Origin: Hydractinia symbiolongicarpus
Lineage: Eukaryota > Cnidaria > Hydrozoa > Anthoathecata > Hydractiniidae
Direction of reading: 5' to 3'
Assembly: GCF_029227915.1 (NCBI RefSeq)
Contig: NC_079880.1
Span: forward strand, 22,320,501-22,384,500
DNA: 64,000 nt
This document shows, piece after piece, positions 1 through 11,410 of the stretch (position 1 is the stretch's first letter; each line of letters begins with the position of its first letter). The position numbers and the translations under genes were made by a program. The notes beneath the pieces were generated by a model. The model did not search any database and was not told the origin of the DNA. It saw nothing but the letters and a program-made list of their open reading frames with translations.

Positions 1-1
1 A

Positions 2-682
2 TTCCTTGTCAATGAAATCATTCAGTTAATTTCGTATTTACAGGAATCTTTCACATCATCCCTGTCCACCTTGGATGATAAGGAAATCAAAAAGAGAAAA
101 GAGGATTTGCCGGAGCAGTTAAGCCAGATGGAAACATTAAGAAAATCCTTTAAAGAAATGATCGAAACCGCGAAAGGGAAGGATGAAGGTAATTTAGATG
201 ATCTAAATAAAAGGTATGACAAACTTGTTGATCTCAAAAACTGTTACATTAAAACCCTTGATCAGGAATATCAGGATAGGGAACTTTCAAAAGTGGAGAA
301 GTTTAACTCATCAACTTTGAATATAAAATTACCTATATTTAAAGGTTATGGCAGTGTTTGTGATATATATACATTTCAAACTGACTTCGAAAAATTGTAC
401 CTAAGATCCACACCTAATGCTGTTCTACCAGATCTTCTGAAGAATAATTTTTTAGAACACCCAGCGTTGACACTGGTGAGAAATGTAACTAATATCAATG
501 AGATCTGGAGAAGACTTAAGGATGCGTATGGAGATCAGAAAACGCTACTATCAAAGAAATTGGCAGAGTTGAATAAAACTGAACTGAAGCACAAGGATCC
601 AGAAAAGGTGGTTGAAGGACTTAGCCACATTGTCAACATGAGTTATTCTATGGTGATGGTCTGGAAAGGATCTATAAATTGA
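2..682 (+). pseudogene. BEL/Pao gag, 5'-partial
   Basis: This is the Gag-like part of the element. The frame is open from base 2, so the start codon is to the left; any start at 71 would be a non-ATG codon inside the protein. The N-terminal part is charged and helical (Lys/Glu-rich). A middle segment with LPIFKGYG and a helical region around WRRLKDAYGD is typical of BEL/Pao Gag. The true sequence leaves this frame before the stop at 680-682: from about 641 the next frame reads LFYGDGLERIYKLIGD, the continuation expected in the family. The last ~14 residues of this frame are therefore out-of-frame sequence after a deletion. Confidence 0.8.
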
Positions 683-3570
683 TCGGTGATAACAGAGTGA
701 CAAGGTGGTTGGCTGCTAGTTGTGATGATGATTCAGTAGGAGAAAGTAAGTGGCATAAACTCATCACATTCTTGGAAAAAGAAATCAAAGTTTATCAACA
801 GAAAGCCCTACTTCAAAATACCACACTAGAACCAAGAAAAGTTCCATCAAAATATGGTAACCGACAGTCGCATTATACTGGAAAGAATGATCAAGATCTC
901 ACCGATTTTAATGAGGTACCAAATTCTTGTTTTATCTGTAATCAACCTGATCATGTGATGACCAATGGTCCCGGAGGCACAAAAATTGTACAGTATTTTG
1001 TTTGTGAACGCTTTGTCAATATGTCACCAGCTGAACGATTTTCAGTGCTGAGATCTAAAGGCCTCTGTTTTCAGTGTCTTTTTCCAGGTGCAACAATGAA
1101 TAGAGGCAAACACAAAGAACGTCATTGTCAAAGGGACTTTATTTGTAAGCATCCTTCGCATGATAAGTACCCAAGAAAGAAACATATTCTTGTGTGTGAA
1201 GAACACAAGGACAACGAAGAAAATCAAGACGTACTCGGCATCTACAAAACCAGATGTATTTTGAGACGATATCAAGTTGAATTACCTTCTTATGCAAAGG
1301 ATATCAAATTGTCACACCATGTTGAAGCAACCAAAAGCTCTAGCTATAAATCAACGTTAATCAACGAAAAGGAAGACAATAAAGCAATCTATATGCTACA
1401 AACAATCGAGATTGATAATCACCAATACTCGATGTTCTACGATACAGGATGTGGTGATTTTATAAGCAGACTCAATGCTGTTCATAAGCTTGGGCAACGT
1501 GCAGTTCAAGAGTGTACTGGACCGATAACCCTTGGTGGAGTCGGAGGTATCACGACAAAAACACCTCATGGAATATATAGTGTCAGACTGCCACTTGCTA
1601 ATGGAGGAGATGCTGTGATGTCAGGATTATGCATGGAACAAGTAACAGCAACGTTCCCAAAATACCCACTTGGTGGAAGAGTAGAGTCTGATATTAAAGA
1701 ATCATACCGTCAATCAGGAAATGATGTAAGAAACTTACCTTCTTTGTTACCATTCGTCGGTGGAGAAACAGACTTCATGCTGGGAGTGAAATACCTACGA
1801 TACTTTCCTGAAGCAGTATACCAGATGCCATCCGGGTTAACAATTTATAAATCACATTTTAAAAATACTGATGGTAGTTATGGTGTGATTGGAGGGCCGC
1901 ATGAAGTATTCACCCAAATTGAAAGGTATCACCATTTATCTTATTGCAAATCCTTTCTATCAAATCAACATTGTCTTTTTAAGAATGGGTATCAAGTAAA
2001 CCCAGATGTTTCCCTGTTAGGATATAAAAATGATTTATTTGACATTTCAGTAAATGACGTTAATAACTTTGACTTTGAGAATAATCACCACACGTTTGTA
2101 TCAAAAAACATCAAATCTTTTAATCAAGTGGAAGCTGCAGGGAGCGAAATAAATTACAGATGCATCAAATGTCGTACGTGTTCAACTTGCAAAAACCATG
2201 ACCAAAATGAATCGTTGTCAATCAAGGAGGAAATAGAACAAGAGGTTATTAATAAATCTGTGCATGTTGATATCAAGAACTGCATTACGATCGCTAACCT
2301 TCCATTCATGCGAGACCCAAGTATCAATTTAAGTCCGAATCGACACAAAGCTCTGAACGTATACTTCCAACAACTGAAACGATTGGAGAAAAATCAAGCA
2401 GATAAAGAATCAATTATAAAATCAGAGGCCAAACTTCACTCACTTGGTTTTGTTGAATATGTTAAAAATCTACCAGCCAATATTCAAACATCACTTGCTA
2501 AAAATCAAATGAAAAACTACATTCCTTGGAGGGTGGCATGGAAAGATAATTCAACAACAACACCATGTCGCATTGTATACGATGCATCACAACCAACATC
2601 AACTGGATTCAGCCTTAACAGTATCCTTGCCAAAGGTCGAAATAACATGAACAATCTTGTCGAAATCTTCATTCGATGGAGAATACACAAAGTTGGATTC
2701 CACACAGATATACAAAAAATGTATAATGCTGTCAAACTTCGTGAAGAGGACTGGTGCTATCAACGATACTTGTGGCAACAGCAGTTAGATCCAAATAAAC
2801 CGCCGGAGGAAAAAGTTATCAAGACAATCATCTATGGTGTAAAATCATCTGGAAATCAGGCAGAACGTGGTCTACGAGAAACTGCCAAATTATTTCAAGA
2901 ACCATACCCGGAGGTATATGAAACCGTCTGCAAAGACATATACGTTGATGACTGTATGTCAGGCTGTCCAACAATGGATCAAACGTTACAAAGAGTAGAT
3001 GAACTGGAACTAGTTCTAAATCGTGGTGGATTCACACTCAAAGGTGTCACAATATCTGGGAAGAAGCCACAAGAAAATTTATCAAGTGATGGACTCACGC
3101 TGTGTGTGGCTGGTCTTCTTTGGTATCCAAAGGTAGATGAAATTTCCCTCGATATCAAAGATCTTAACTTTGCAAAGAAACATCGTGGTCGCAAAGTGAA
3201 GCAGATCACACAAATACCAGAGCAACTCACCAGACGGAATTGCGCATCGAAGGTGGCAGAAATCTTTGACATCTCAGGAATGTTAACTCCAATTACTGCC
3301 ACGATGAAAATGGATCTGCACGAACTTGTGAAACGCTTCTTGGATTGGGATGACATAATTCCCGATTCCTTGAGATCAATTTGGATATCACACTTTCAAA
3401 TGATGGATGAAATAAAAAACATCCGATTTCAACGAGCAGTTGTTCCAGATGATGCGGAAAGCCTTGACGCATCCACATTAGATTTTGGGTTGGTGTTGCC
3501 ATCTACATTCGATTCAAAAGAAAAAGTAAAGGATTTTCTTCTCAACTCATTTTTGCAAAATCTCGCTTAA
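679..3570 (+). pseudogene. BEL/Pao pol: zinc-binding segment, protease, reverse transcriptase
   Basis: Homology begins upstream, at about 641, so the listed start has no meaning as a start codon. In order: a Cys/His-rich segment beginning CFICNQPDH (about 910-1200), an aspartic protease with a DTG motif (FYDTGCGDF, about 1434-1460), and a Pao-type reverse transcriptase (about 2510-3150) with HTDIQKMYNAV as the first catalytic block and YVDDCMSG as the active-site YVDD box (about 2940). The RNase H/connection part starts near the end. The frame breaks at about 3550, and the TAA at 3568-3570 is read only because of that shift. This is the longest uninterrupted part of the element and its catalytic motifs are preserved, so decay is moderate. 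Confidence 0.88.
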
Positions 3571-4382
3571 TTCCAGACGGTATGTCACAGTCTCGAGCAG
3601 AGTTATTCGCAGCTATTGTCAACACACATTGTGGTGAAGTGGTAAGAAGATCTCTTCATAAGATCCACAAGAAAGCCATCAAATTCACAGATAGCCAAAT
3701 TGTCCTGTACTGGTTAGCGAATGAAAATCGAGCTCTAAAGCAATACGTAAGAAATCGAGTTATAGAAATTCAAAGATTCACATCTATTGATCAATGGAGA
3801 TATGTCAGATCAGAAGATATGATTGCAGATATTGGTACCCGAAGATGTATTTCCATTAGCAATGTTCTAACTGAATCTGTTTTGTGTAGAGGTTTCGAGT
3901 GGATGAGAGGTGAAGAGTCCAATTTTCCAATGATGGATGCTAAGGAAATTGTTCTAAATAACCAAAATCTTCAATTGATTAAACGTGAAACTCCACCAAA
4001 ATACGAACCAGAGCCACAAACCACATACCTAGCTCTTGATTCTACCATCACAAAAGAAATATCTGACAGATATCAATTTTCGAAATACCTTATCGATCCC
4101 AACAGACATCGCTGGAAAGTAGTGGTAAGAATCCTCGCCATTGTTTTTAGATTTATACGAAATTGTCGTATAAAAAATTTAAACAAGATTTCATCAAATC
4201 AATCATCAAAAATCAAAAATATCGTTGTGCTGTCAGATGTGGAGATAAAAGACGCAGAAAACTATTTCCACAAGAAGGCAACAATGGAAATTAAACAATT
4301 CCTGAAGTCAAATCAATATGAAAAAATCAGTCACGAAGGATGGAATTCTCCTTTACTCTGGAAGGATTCTTCCGACAGATGA
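3555..4382 (+). pseudogene. BEL/Pao pol: RNase H segment
   Basis: The RNase H frame resumes at about 3555 (AKSRLIPDGMSQSRAELFAA), upstream of the ATG at 3582, so that ATG is internal. The segment DSQIVLYWLAN followed by RNRVIEIQ and WRYVRSEDMIADIGTRR is the characteristic C-terminal RNase H and linker block of BEL/Pao Pol. The frame is lost again at about 4330: the listed stop (4380-4382) lies a few codons after the shift, while the correct continuation (KDGILLYSGRI) is in the next frame. Confidence 0.82.
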
Positions 4383-4929
4383 AGTTACGATTGTTGGACA
4401 AGCAACAAAAGTTATGAAGGACCTGTCATCAACAACATTTTGTGTCCCAGTGGTCGACCGACATTCACCGATAGCATACAGTGTTGTAAACGATATTCAC
4501 TGGCATGACAAAACTGTACGTCATTCAGGGGTCGAGACAACATGGAGATATGTATTAAAGCAGATTTACATCATTGAAGGAAGATCATTGGTAAAAAAGG
4601 TGAAAGCTGCTTGCGCAAGATGCAGGTACTTGGAGAAAAGGACATTGGAAGTGGTAATGGGACCTGTATCAAAACACAATCTAACTATTGCACCTGTGTT
4701 TTATATTACGCAGCTTGATCTTTCAGGTCCATTTCTTTCATACTCGATGCATCATCGACGAACCACTGTCAAAATATGGTTGATAGTTTTTTGCTGTACA
4801 ACAACATCAACGGTTAATATCAAGGTGATGGAAGATTACAGCACTTCTGCATTTCTACAAGCCTTCACAAGATTTGCATGTGAGTCGGTTATCCAAAAGT
4901 ACTCCTTCCAGATGAAGGCAGTCAGTTAG
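4318..4929 (+). pseudogene. BEL/Pao integrase, zinc-binding and first core part
   Basis: This covers the integrase N-terminal His-His-Cys-Cys zinc site (HWHDKTVRHSG, then CARCRYLEKRT) and the first half of the catalytic core, where TQLDLSGPF carries the first acidic residue. It follows the RNase H segment after a frame change at about 4330. The last residues before the stop at 4927-4929 are out of frame; the real protein continues in another frame from about 4899. Translated alone it would give an inactive fragment. Confidence 0.8.
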
Positions 4930-5696
4930 TGAAAGGTTGCGAATCAATGCGATTGGATTTTGTCAACATTAAATATCAACTTCATCAAAACGAGGCAGTC
5001 GAATTTAAAGTATGCCCTGTTGGTGCTCATAGCATGCATGGTAAAGTCGAACGTAAGATTCGTCAAATAAAAGTTTCACTTGAGAAGAATTTACATAATT
5101 CAAGATTGTCGATTATTCAATGGGCAACAATAGCATCGTCCATCGCCAACAGTATTAACAACCTACCTTTGGCTCTTGGAAACAACAAATCCAATTTTGA
5201 AGCCATGGATCTGATAACCCCTAATCGTTTAAGATTAGGTCGAAATAACGAACGAAGTCCGATTGGAAGTATGAAAGTAGTTAACGATTACGATAAAATT
5301 CTGAGAACGAATAAGAAGATATTCGATACATGGTATGAGAATTGGTTAATTTCGCATGTTCCCAAATTAATGGATCATCCGAAATGGTTCAGATCGGATG
5401 TGGATGTTCAAGAAGGCGACGTAGTTTTATTTTTAAAACAAGAATCAATGTTAAGTTCGAATTATCAATTTGGTATGATCAAGTCGGTCGATTATGGTCG
5501 AGACGATAAAATTAGACGAGTTCTTGTTAAATATCGAAATAACAATGAAAACGTTGACCGCGAAACCCATCGCTCAGTTAGAAACTTGATTGTTATTCAT
5601 CGAATTGACGAATTGAATTTGTACGAGGAACTATACAAAGCTGCACAGTATTGCGATTCCAAGTTTCTTAATGACTCAAGTTATTGTTCAAAATAA
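4899..5696 (+). pseudogene. BEL/Pao integrase, core end and C-terminal part
   Basis: The frame reads LPDEGSQLVKGCESM from about 4902, giving the second catalytic acidic residue. GAHSMHGKVERKIRQ (about 5024-5065) supplies the catalytic Glu. A C-terminal region with PKWFRSDVDVQEGDVVLF matches the end of BEL/Pao integrases. The frame closes with TAA at 5694-5696, 27 bases before the 3' LTR. The GTG at 4929 is not a start; the segment is simply the fifth frame piece of a broken pol. Confidence 0.82.
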
Positions 5697-5723
5697 AGTA
5701 CAAATTTTATCATCGTTGGGGAG

Positions 5724-6293
5724 TGTTGAGTCAGCTCTATGTTAAAATTTGTCTTTATGTTTTGTCTGCCATGTTTTGTCTGCCATGTTTGTTCTGTAAT
5801 TTATTTAACTATTGTGTTGTCAAGTGTAGTTACCCAAGTGTATTTAGTGCAAACATTTAATCACCTGTTTGTGTCCTTGTGTTAATTAAATGTCAATTTG
5901 TGCAATGTTATAAAATTTAATTGTAAAGTATACTCTATAGGGAATTTATATTTATTTATTTAAAAGCAGATTTTTCAGTTCACTTGTTCACTTGAAGTCA
6001 CTGAGGTGATCACATCTTTTTCAATGTCAAGAAAAGTTTAAATAATCTTTCACAAATTCAATTTTTTTTCAGCAAGTCTATTTAAATTCTAATCAAGTTT
6101 ATTTTTCAAAGCTCTCACACTTGGCAAGCTGGTAAGCATTATATAGTTTATAATATTTGTTATATTTCCTTAGTCATTTTTTTGAATATTCACTACATAC
6201 ATTTTTCTTATATATTGTAGTTTGAACACGTCGTTACAAGCATCAAGAGTGTGAGCGAAACTTGTCTTTTTTTTGGTTAACCCTACATCAACA
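5724..6293 (+). repeat. 3' LTR of the BEL/Pao element
   Basis: It begins TGTTGAGTCAG directly after the purine tract GGGGAG and ends in CAACA, so the ends form a 5-bp inverted repeat TGTTG...CAACA as in most LTRs. The length is 570 bp. The right boundary was set by that inverted repeat and needs comparison with the 5' LTR, which is outside the window. Confidence 0.7.
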
Positions 6294-7429
6294 CAATACG
6301 TGATTATTGGTGGACTTTTGGAAAATTGAAATGAGCGTGGGAATGTTCGTTATCTCCTGAACTTAAAATCGTCGGAAATTTTTAAGTACGTGATTTTACA
6401 CTTTATTTTTCAGAGTAAAAAGGGTGCTGTTCGAACTATATATGTATTTCTTTTAAAGATCTGGATACTTCAACTTTAAAATAAATAAACATAATTTCAA
6501 ACAGATATTGTGGAAAACGTGAGAAACTGTCGGGGATAACAAAACAACAAATCTTCAAGCAAAACAGAAAAACACGCCGTAGCGTTTCTTAAACTTACAG
6601 AGGTCGTTCTTAGATTTGGTTAAAACATCTTTGAAGTCAAAAAGATTTCGAAATATTTAGAGAGCTATTTTCCCGACAGCCGACTACATATGATTTCCTA
6701 AAAGTCGGTTCACGACAACGGCAATACCATTGTCGTGAACCGACAACCGGTTCATACTTATTTATTCTTCAACAAAATGTCATTATCAAAGCTTCATGGA
6801 ATAAATATTTATAAAAGTGTTCTTAAGGAAAGCTCGCCTTTCTGCTTCTATTTTATGTATACAGTTAAACTTGGTTTCAGGGCTCTATGCCTTTTTAATA
6901 CCGGGACGGCCAGGCGATATTCAAAAGAGTTGGTATACGTTATAACCTAATTGAGACACTGACAAATAGCTTGGTCAAATACGTATATTTGCAATCTCTT
7001 TCGCAGAGCTTCTTTTTCGCTTTCTGAAGATCCATTCTTTCGCGCTAGCCACATATTAGAAAGTGAAAAAAGCCCTGGTGAAGAGCTTGACTTACTTGAC
7101 CTGAACCGAGTATACACAATGCTTATGAAAGTAAATACTCTCTCGCGAATTACCTAATTTATTTTCGGCGAGTTCCTTTTGAAAAAAACAAATACAAGTT
7201 ACTTTGTATGGAACAAATGAAGAACGTTAGTTAGTTGTTCATTAAACACAAAAAAGGATCAGCTACATGCAAATAAAAAAAAGACTATAGTACGCCTTTT
7301 TATCTTCTTTTTTTATCTTTTTATTTTTCTTACAACGTAAATACACAAAAGTGTCGTGCAATTTGATAAAGGGGTCATAATAACTGGTTGGTACGGAGGT
7401 CATAACTGGTTGGTACGGAGAATTTTAAC
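6294..7429. other. Non-coding stretch right of the LTR retrotransposon
   Basis: I see no gene here on either strand; the only open frames are short and A+T-rich. The one clear structure is the perfect hairpin at 6704-6744, listed separately. Confidence 0.6.
6704..6744. repeat. Perfect 15-bp inverted repeat with 11-nt loop
   Basis: The arm at 6704-6718 (GTCGGTTCACGACAA) is exactly complementary to 6730-6744, with loop 6719-6729. A related CCGACAGCCGAC sequence lies just to the left (6673-6684). It could be the core of a small inverted-repeat element. No coding sequence is nearby. Confidence 0.85.
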
Positions 7430-7504
7430 TGGAACACCAAGTAGGATTCGAACCTACGTATAAACATTTGAAGGTGTCGTGCTTTACCACTAAGCTATTG
7501 GTTT
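7430..7504 (-). tRNA. tRNA-like sequence, probably a pseudogene or SINE head
   Basis: On the minus strand: an acceptor stem AAACCAA pairs with TTGGTGT (one mismatch), then a D-arm GCTT-AAGC. The T-arm GTAGG-TTCGAAT-CCTAC gives a perfect B box (GGTTCGAATCC), and the terminal bases are CCA. The anticodon arm pairs poorly (about four pairs and an eight-base loop around CCTTCAAA), so no anticodon can be assigned. An encoded CCA end is unusual for a eukaryotic nuclear tRNA gene and suggests a retrotransposed tRNA copy or a SINE head. Confidence 0.45.
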
Positions 7505-8159
7505 CACAGTCGAACTCCACAATCAATAAGTTAGTCAGTAATATTTTAGAAACTCTTTGACTAGTTTTTGGAAAATTGATGAGTATAAAAGGAGGAAATG
7601 TGGCGTTACACTTCACTTGACAAAATACGTTTAATAAAAGACATTAACGTTTTCTTTCAAAAAGGTTGTAGTCGAAAAATAAGCCGATTCCACAAGCTTT
7701 CTCGTTAAGAAACTCGCATAATTTTCATTAGGTTGGCACAACTCTATTCTTTAAACATGCGCCATATTTATTGTCACTGCAACAACGTTTAGAATTTATC
7801 TTCACTTCCATATCCATTCAATCAATCAATAAACACTTCGCTGGTTGCTTTTCAGCAAACGTTTCGATGCGTCTTTCTGAAATAATGAAGGTCAGAAATT
7901 AATGATTTTGATTCAATTATAATGTCACTACATGTTGCTACAATGTCTGGTAGTCGTTGAAGCAGACGCAGCTGTTACGACCTTACGGAAACATCAGAAA
8001 ATGCGAATACGTTTAGAACAATCAATGGAAAGTTACCTTGAGACCAAAAACAGTTATTACAAAGACTTTCATTGCACATCTCAGATGTTATATTAGTGTT
8101 CATCCACGCCAAAACAAAATAAATCAAGAATATCCCAGGGAAAAATGGTTTAAGGATAT
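7505..8159. other. Non-coding stretch before the satellite
   Basis: No gene, RNA or repeat could be supported here. The open frames are short, without recognisable motifs or splice context. Confidence 0.5.
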
Positions 8160-9125
8160 TTTATTAGTGGGATCTTTCTCGACATGCGATAGGGCGACTT
8201 CGGATGTTCTTTCTCACATTTGTCATTACTATCATCCTTCTGTGCTTCAGTTCCTATTTCAGTTTTCCTTATTACGGAAAAGATCTTACTCAGCATCCGA
8301 AACGGCGACTTCAGAGGCTCTTTCTCACATTTGTCATTGATATCATCTTTTTGCGTTTCAGTTCTTATTTCTGTTTCCGTTTATAAGGACAAGACCTTTC
8401 TCAGCATCCGAGAGGGCGGCTTCGGATGTTCCTTTTCAAATTTGTCATTGATATGATCTTTCTGCGCTTAAGTTCTTATTTCTGTTTTCGTTTAAAAGAA
8501 CAAGATCTTTCTCAGCATTCGAGAGGGTGGCTTCTTAGGCTCTTTCTCACATTTGTCATTGATATCATCTTTCTACGCTCCAGTTCCTATTTCAGTTTTC
8601 CTTAATACGGAAAAGATCTTATTCAGCATCCAAAACGGCGACTTCAGATGCTCTTTCTCACATTTGTCATTGATATCATCTCTCTGTGCTTCAGTTCTTA
8701 TTTCTGTTTCCGTTTATAAGGACAAGACCTTTCTCAGCATCCGAGAGGGCGGCTTCGGATGCTCTTTCTCACATTTTCCATTAATATTATCTTTCTGCGT
8801 TTCAGTTCTTATTTCATTTTTCCTTATTAAGAAAAAGATCTTACTCAGCATCCGAAAAGGTGGCTTCCGATGCTCTTTCTCACATTTGTCATTGATATCA
8901 TCTTTCTGCAATCCAGTTCTAATTTCAGTTTTCGTTCATGCGAGCAAGATCTTCATCAGCATCCGAGAGGGCGGCTTCGGATGTTCCTTCTCAAATTTGT
9001 CATTGATATGATCTTTCTACGTTTCAGTTCTTATTTCAGATTTCCTTTCTTCTGACAAGATCTTTCTCAGCATCCGAGAGGGTGGCTTCGGACCTCACAT
9101 TTGTCACTGATATCATCTTTTTGCT
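8160..9125. repeat. ~111-bp tandem satellite, about nine copies
   Basis: The landmark CACATTTGTCATTGATATCAT (or a close variant) recurs at about 8214, 8324, 8435, 8545, 8656, 8767, 8878, 8988 and 9095, so the period is 110-112 bp. Each unit also carries a block like CAGCATCCGAGAGGGCGGC. Units differ in a structured way: the 8214 and 8545 units share CCTTATTACGGAAAAGATC-type sequence, the 8324 and 8656 units share TTTATAAGGACAAGACC, and the 8435 and 8988 units share GATATGATC after a TTCAAATTTG junction. This suggests duplication of blocks of more than one unit. The period is near 37 codons, so long open frames run through the array, but no start or splice context supports a gene. Confidence 0.9.
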
Positions 9126-9270
9126 GTCCAAATGTAATTTTACATTTCATTTATTCGGCCACTTCCTTTTTTTTTGTTTTGAAAATGGTTATTGTCTCTT
9201 TTTCATTGATGACAAGATATCAGCAGCAGCAGGCGAAGCCATTGAACGGTATATATGATATGCCACCTTT

Positions 9271-9331
<61 letters not shown>
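9271..9331. repeat. (TTAG)n microsatellite, about 15 units
   Basis: A pure GTTA/TTAG tetranucleotide run of 61 bases. It resembles the tetranucleotide tails left by some LINE 3' ends (compare the TTAC tail at 29003-29037), but no LINE sequence adjoins it. Confidence 0.95.
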
Positions 9332-9332
<1 letters not shown>

Positions 9333-10089
9333 CAAAATTGTGTCATAAAACTTCTAATAACTATATAAAATATGCCGTAAAACTTGTCTTTTTTGACAAG
9401 AAATAGAAATATTATCTCTTGATATCTGTCTTTATGTTGTAACCTCGCATTGGTCCTCGTTGTGTTTCGTAACCTCTATTCTATGTTACACATATTCAGG
9501 GAGTAGAATAAATAAATTTTAAGAACAACAATGTTTTGAAAAAAATTCATCTATTAGTGATTGCAGCCTTTATCCATCATGTTTGCGTCAAGGAACGAAG
9601 GTACTTAACTTTAACTCCAGGTTTTTTAACTACACCTGCTCTTCTTGACAGACATTCAGACTTTTATTAACTGACCGTCAGATATCAAAGAAACAACATC
9701 TCTTGGGATCCTCCATGCTGGGATCGAGGTTGGAAGATGCTATAATTTAAAGTTTAGATGGTTCTGATAAGAAAGTATACAAAATACAACAAAAATATTA
9801 AGATGTGAATATCCAAATATTACCCGCCATGGTTACGGTGCGTCACATGTATTTCAAACCTCATTTCCAGGTCTTCTATTCGCTCTTTTAATATAAGGGC
9901 ACGGCGAGGACGAAGACGAGATTGATAATCCACATAATTTTTGTTCCCACTCCCAAACATGCCTTTTTTGTGTAGATAGAAACATCTTCAAAGAACTTGG
10001 TAATATTTTTTCGTTCGTGTATAAACGTTTGTCGAATTTTTGTATTATAACTGGTAAATATATCATCCAGAAAAAGGAAACACAAGAAA
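9332..10089. other. Non-coding stretch upstream of the first ten-Cys gene
   Basis: No gene was found. It contains sequences resembling the ends of the CCTCGTCCCCAGG inverted-repeat family (CCTCATTTCCAGG near 9860; GGACGAAGACGAGATTG near 9910), probably fragments of such elements. The last 200 bases should hold the promoter of the gene at 10090, but I see no clear TATA box. Confidence 0.4.
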
Positions 10090-11072
10090 ATGAAATCGTA
10101 CAACATTTTAATGATTGTAGTAGTATGCAGGTATTATTGTATTTTTTCAGCCTCGGCCCCAGAGAAAAAGAAATCCTGGGGTCAAAGCTGGTGTAGTTTC
10201 TTATGTAAAGGTTCCGCTCAATGTTTTCCCAAGGGAATCTTAGGTTTTAAACTTATTACGCAACGACGTCACTAGGGCTTTTGCGTTCGAGATTGTCAGA
10301 AAAATAAACAAAGCCCTGAGGACTAGGTTAAAATATTTCAACATTCCAGTTCACGCTGTAAATATATTTCATCTTTATAAAAAGTAAGTAAGTAACAGGA
10401 AGTTCTTGGGGATTCTAACGGTTGTCTCTTCCTCCTCCCAGTCTGTAACTATGTTACATTACCGCCAGAGATACGCATAGCATTGCTCTAACTTACTTGT
10501 TTGCCGCACAAGCCGGTTAGCGGTCAGTAGATGGCACTAAATGGGCTGACAACACTGCATTTAAAGTGCGCCAGAGTGGCGACTCGAACCTGAAATCTTG
10601 ATTTCAAGTCGAATGCGCTACCACTACACTATCTCTTCTATGAAACAGTGAATGAAATGAAATAGTGCTATTGTTTTATCTTTACTTTCTAGCATTCTTG
10701 AATTTTATTTATTTCAGATTCTTTCCGAGTGCTGAGTCACGAAGGATGACGTGTCCTTGTGACATTCAGGATGTCGTTCATGTCAGCTCATCAGTTTATG
10801 CAGCGGACTGCATGACGGGAAATCGATTTTGTCTTTCATACTGTTTAAGAGCAGCTAGAGCCATCTTTATCGATAAAAATAAGTTGAGTTATATCTGCAA
10901 AACGAAATATGAAACCGCAATTTCGGCACCGTATGGTCGTAAACTTATCGTGCGTTACGGAGTTACCGACTGTGGGATACAGTATACGTACGATTTAAGG
11001 AAGAATTTATGCTGCAAGGAATCTAACCCTAAACCAAACGGATCAGTTTTTTATTATGGTTATATTTGTTAG
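10090..11072 (+). CDS. Secreted ten-cysteine protein, paralog 1 (two exons)
   Basis: Exons 10090-10130 and 10718-11072 join AG|A across a GT-AG intron to give a 131-residue protein. Residues 1 to about 19 form a signal peptide (MKSYNILMIVVVC core), and none of the rest looks membrane-spanning, so export is predicted. The mature part has ten cysteines at 26, 28, 45, 52, 56, 74, 99, 112, 113 and 131; the last residue is Cys (YYGYIC). The spacing C-x-C-x16-C-x6-C-x3-C-x17-C-x24-C-x12-CC-x17-C is nearly identical to that of the gene at 12243, and both have a 41-base first exon, so they are tandem duplicates. An open frame from 10665 runs into exon 2, but its leader is intronic. I do not recognise the family; host defence, matrix or venom-type roles are all possible and untested. 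Confidence 0.78.
10563..10636 (-). repeat. tRNA-like (SINE-type) sequence in the intron of paralog 1
   Basis: The minus strand reads AGTGTAGTGGTAGCGC (A-box-like D-arm), a loop CTTGAAA that would hold a TGA anticodon (Ser-like), and GGTTCGAGTC (B-box-like). The T-stem and acceptor stem pair poorly, so it is more likely a tRNA-derived SINE or pseudogene than a working tRNA. Confidence 0.45.
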
Positions 11073-11311
11073 TGCGAAAATAATTTTTATGAATATATCA
11101 ACTTCGTTCCCAGTGCTTACTTTTCTTTCTCTGATATTAGGACGGCTTCTAATCTCTAGCATTACCCTTCATCTTAGTTTTGATTTTGATCGCGACTCAT
11201 TTCTATAGGCCCGTAGCCCAAACAGTTTCTTTATCGCCTTTCTAACATGATGCAGGCTACATATCAAAAACGCGAAAATAAGCCCTGAAAACGGGAGTGG
11301 GCAAATGGCGA

Positions 11312-11410
11312 CATCCTCGTACCCAGAGTTTGTTGCATGATGCCAAAGCTGCTAGTGGTTAATTGACGGCTAACACGCATTTTTTTTCGCCGGCCTCGAT
11401 GAAAAAAAGG
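11312..11410. mobile_element. MITE-like element, CCTCGTCCCCAGG family
   Basis: The block CATCCTCGTACCCAGAGTTTG followed by TGATG, CAAAG and TTGACGG aligns with the element at 55003-55123 over about 60 bases. The two are clearly copies of one short, non-coding inverted-repeat family. Its right end here is degraded. Confidence 0.55.

Larger units (their letters stand above)
1..6293 (+). mobile_element. BEL/Pao LTR retrotransposon, decayed, 5' end outside window
   Basis: Domain order is gag, Cys/His zinc-binding segment, aspartic protease, reverse transcriptase, RNase H, integrase and 3' LTR, which is the BEL/Pao order. The gag frame is open from the first bases of the window, so the 5' LTR and gag start lie to the left. 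The reading frame changes at about 640, 3550, 4330 and 4895. In each case the homologous protein continues in another frame, so these are inactivating indels rather than separate genes. A purine-rich tract (GGGGAG, ending at 5723) sits immediately before the 3' LTR, as expected for plus-strand priming. The copy cannot make a complete Pol protein and is a fossil. Confidence 0.9.

Noticed and set aside
679-690. Programmed ribosomal frameshift between BEL gag and pol
   Set aside because: Homology in the second frame starts well before the overlap and three further frame breaks follow, so a disabling deletion is the simpler reading.
8160-9125. Regular repeats that might suggest a CRISPR array
   Set aside because: Units are contiguous and diverged with no unique spacers, and the window is eukaryotic.
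9271-9331. (TTAG)n as an internal telomere repeat
   Set aside because: The unit is four bases, not TTAGGG or TTAGG, and it is a pure microsatellite.
10665-10717. Start of the ten-Cys ORF at 10665 within the intron
   Set aside because: It reads through the acceptor. The exon at 10090-10130 gives a proper signal peptide and the same structure as the paralog.
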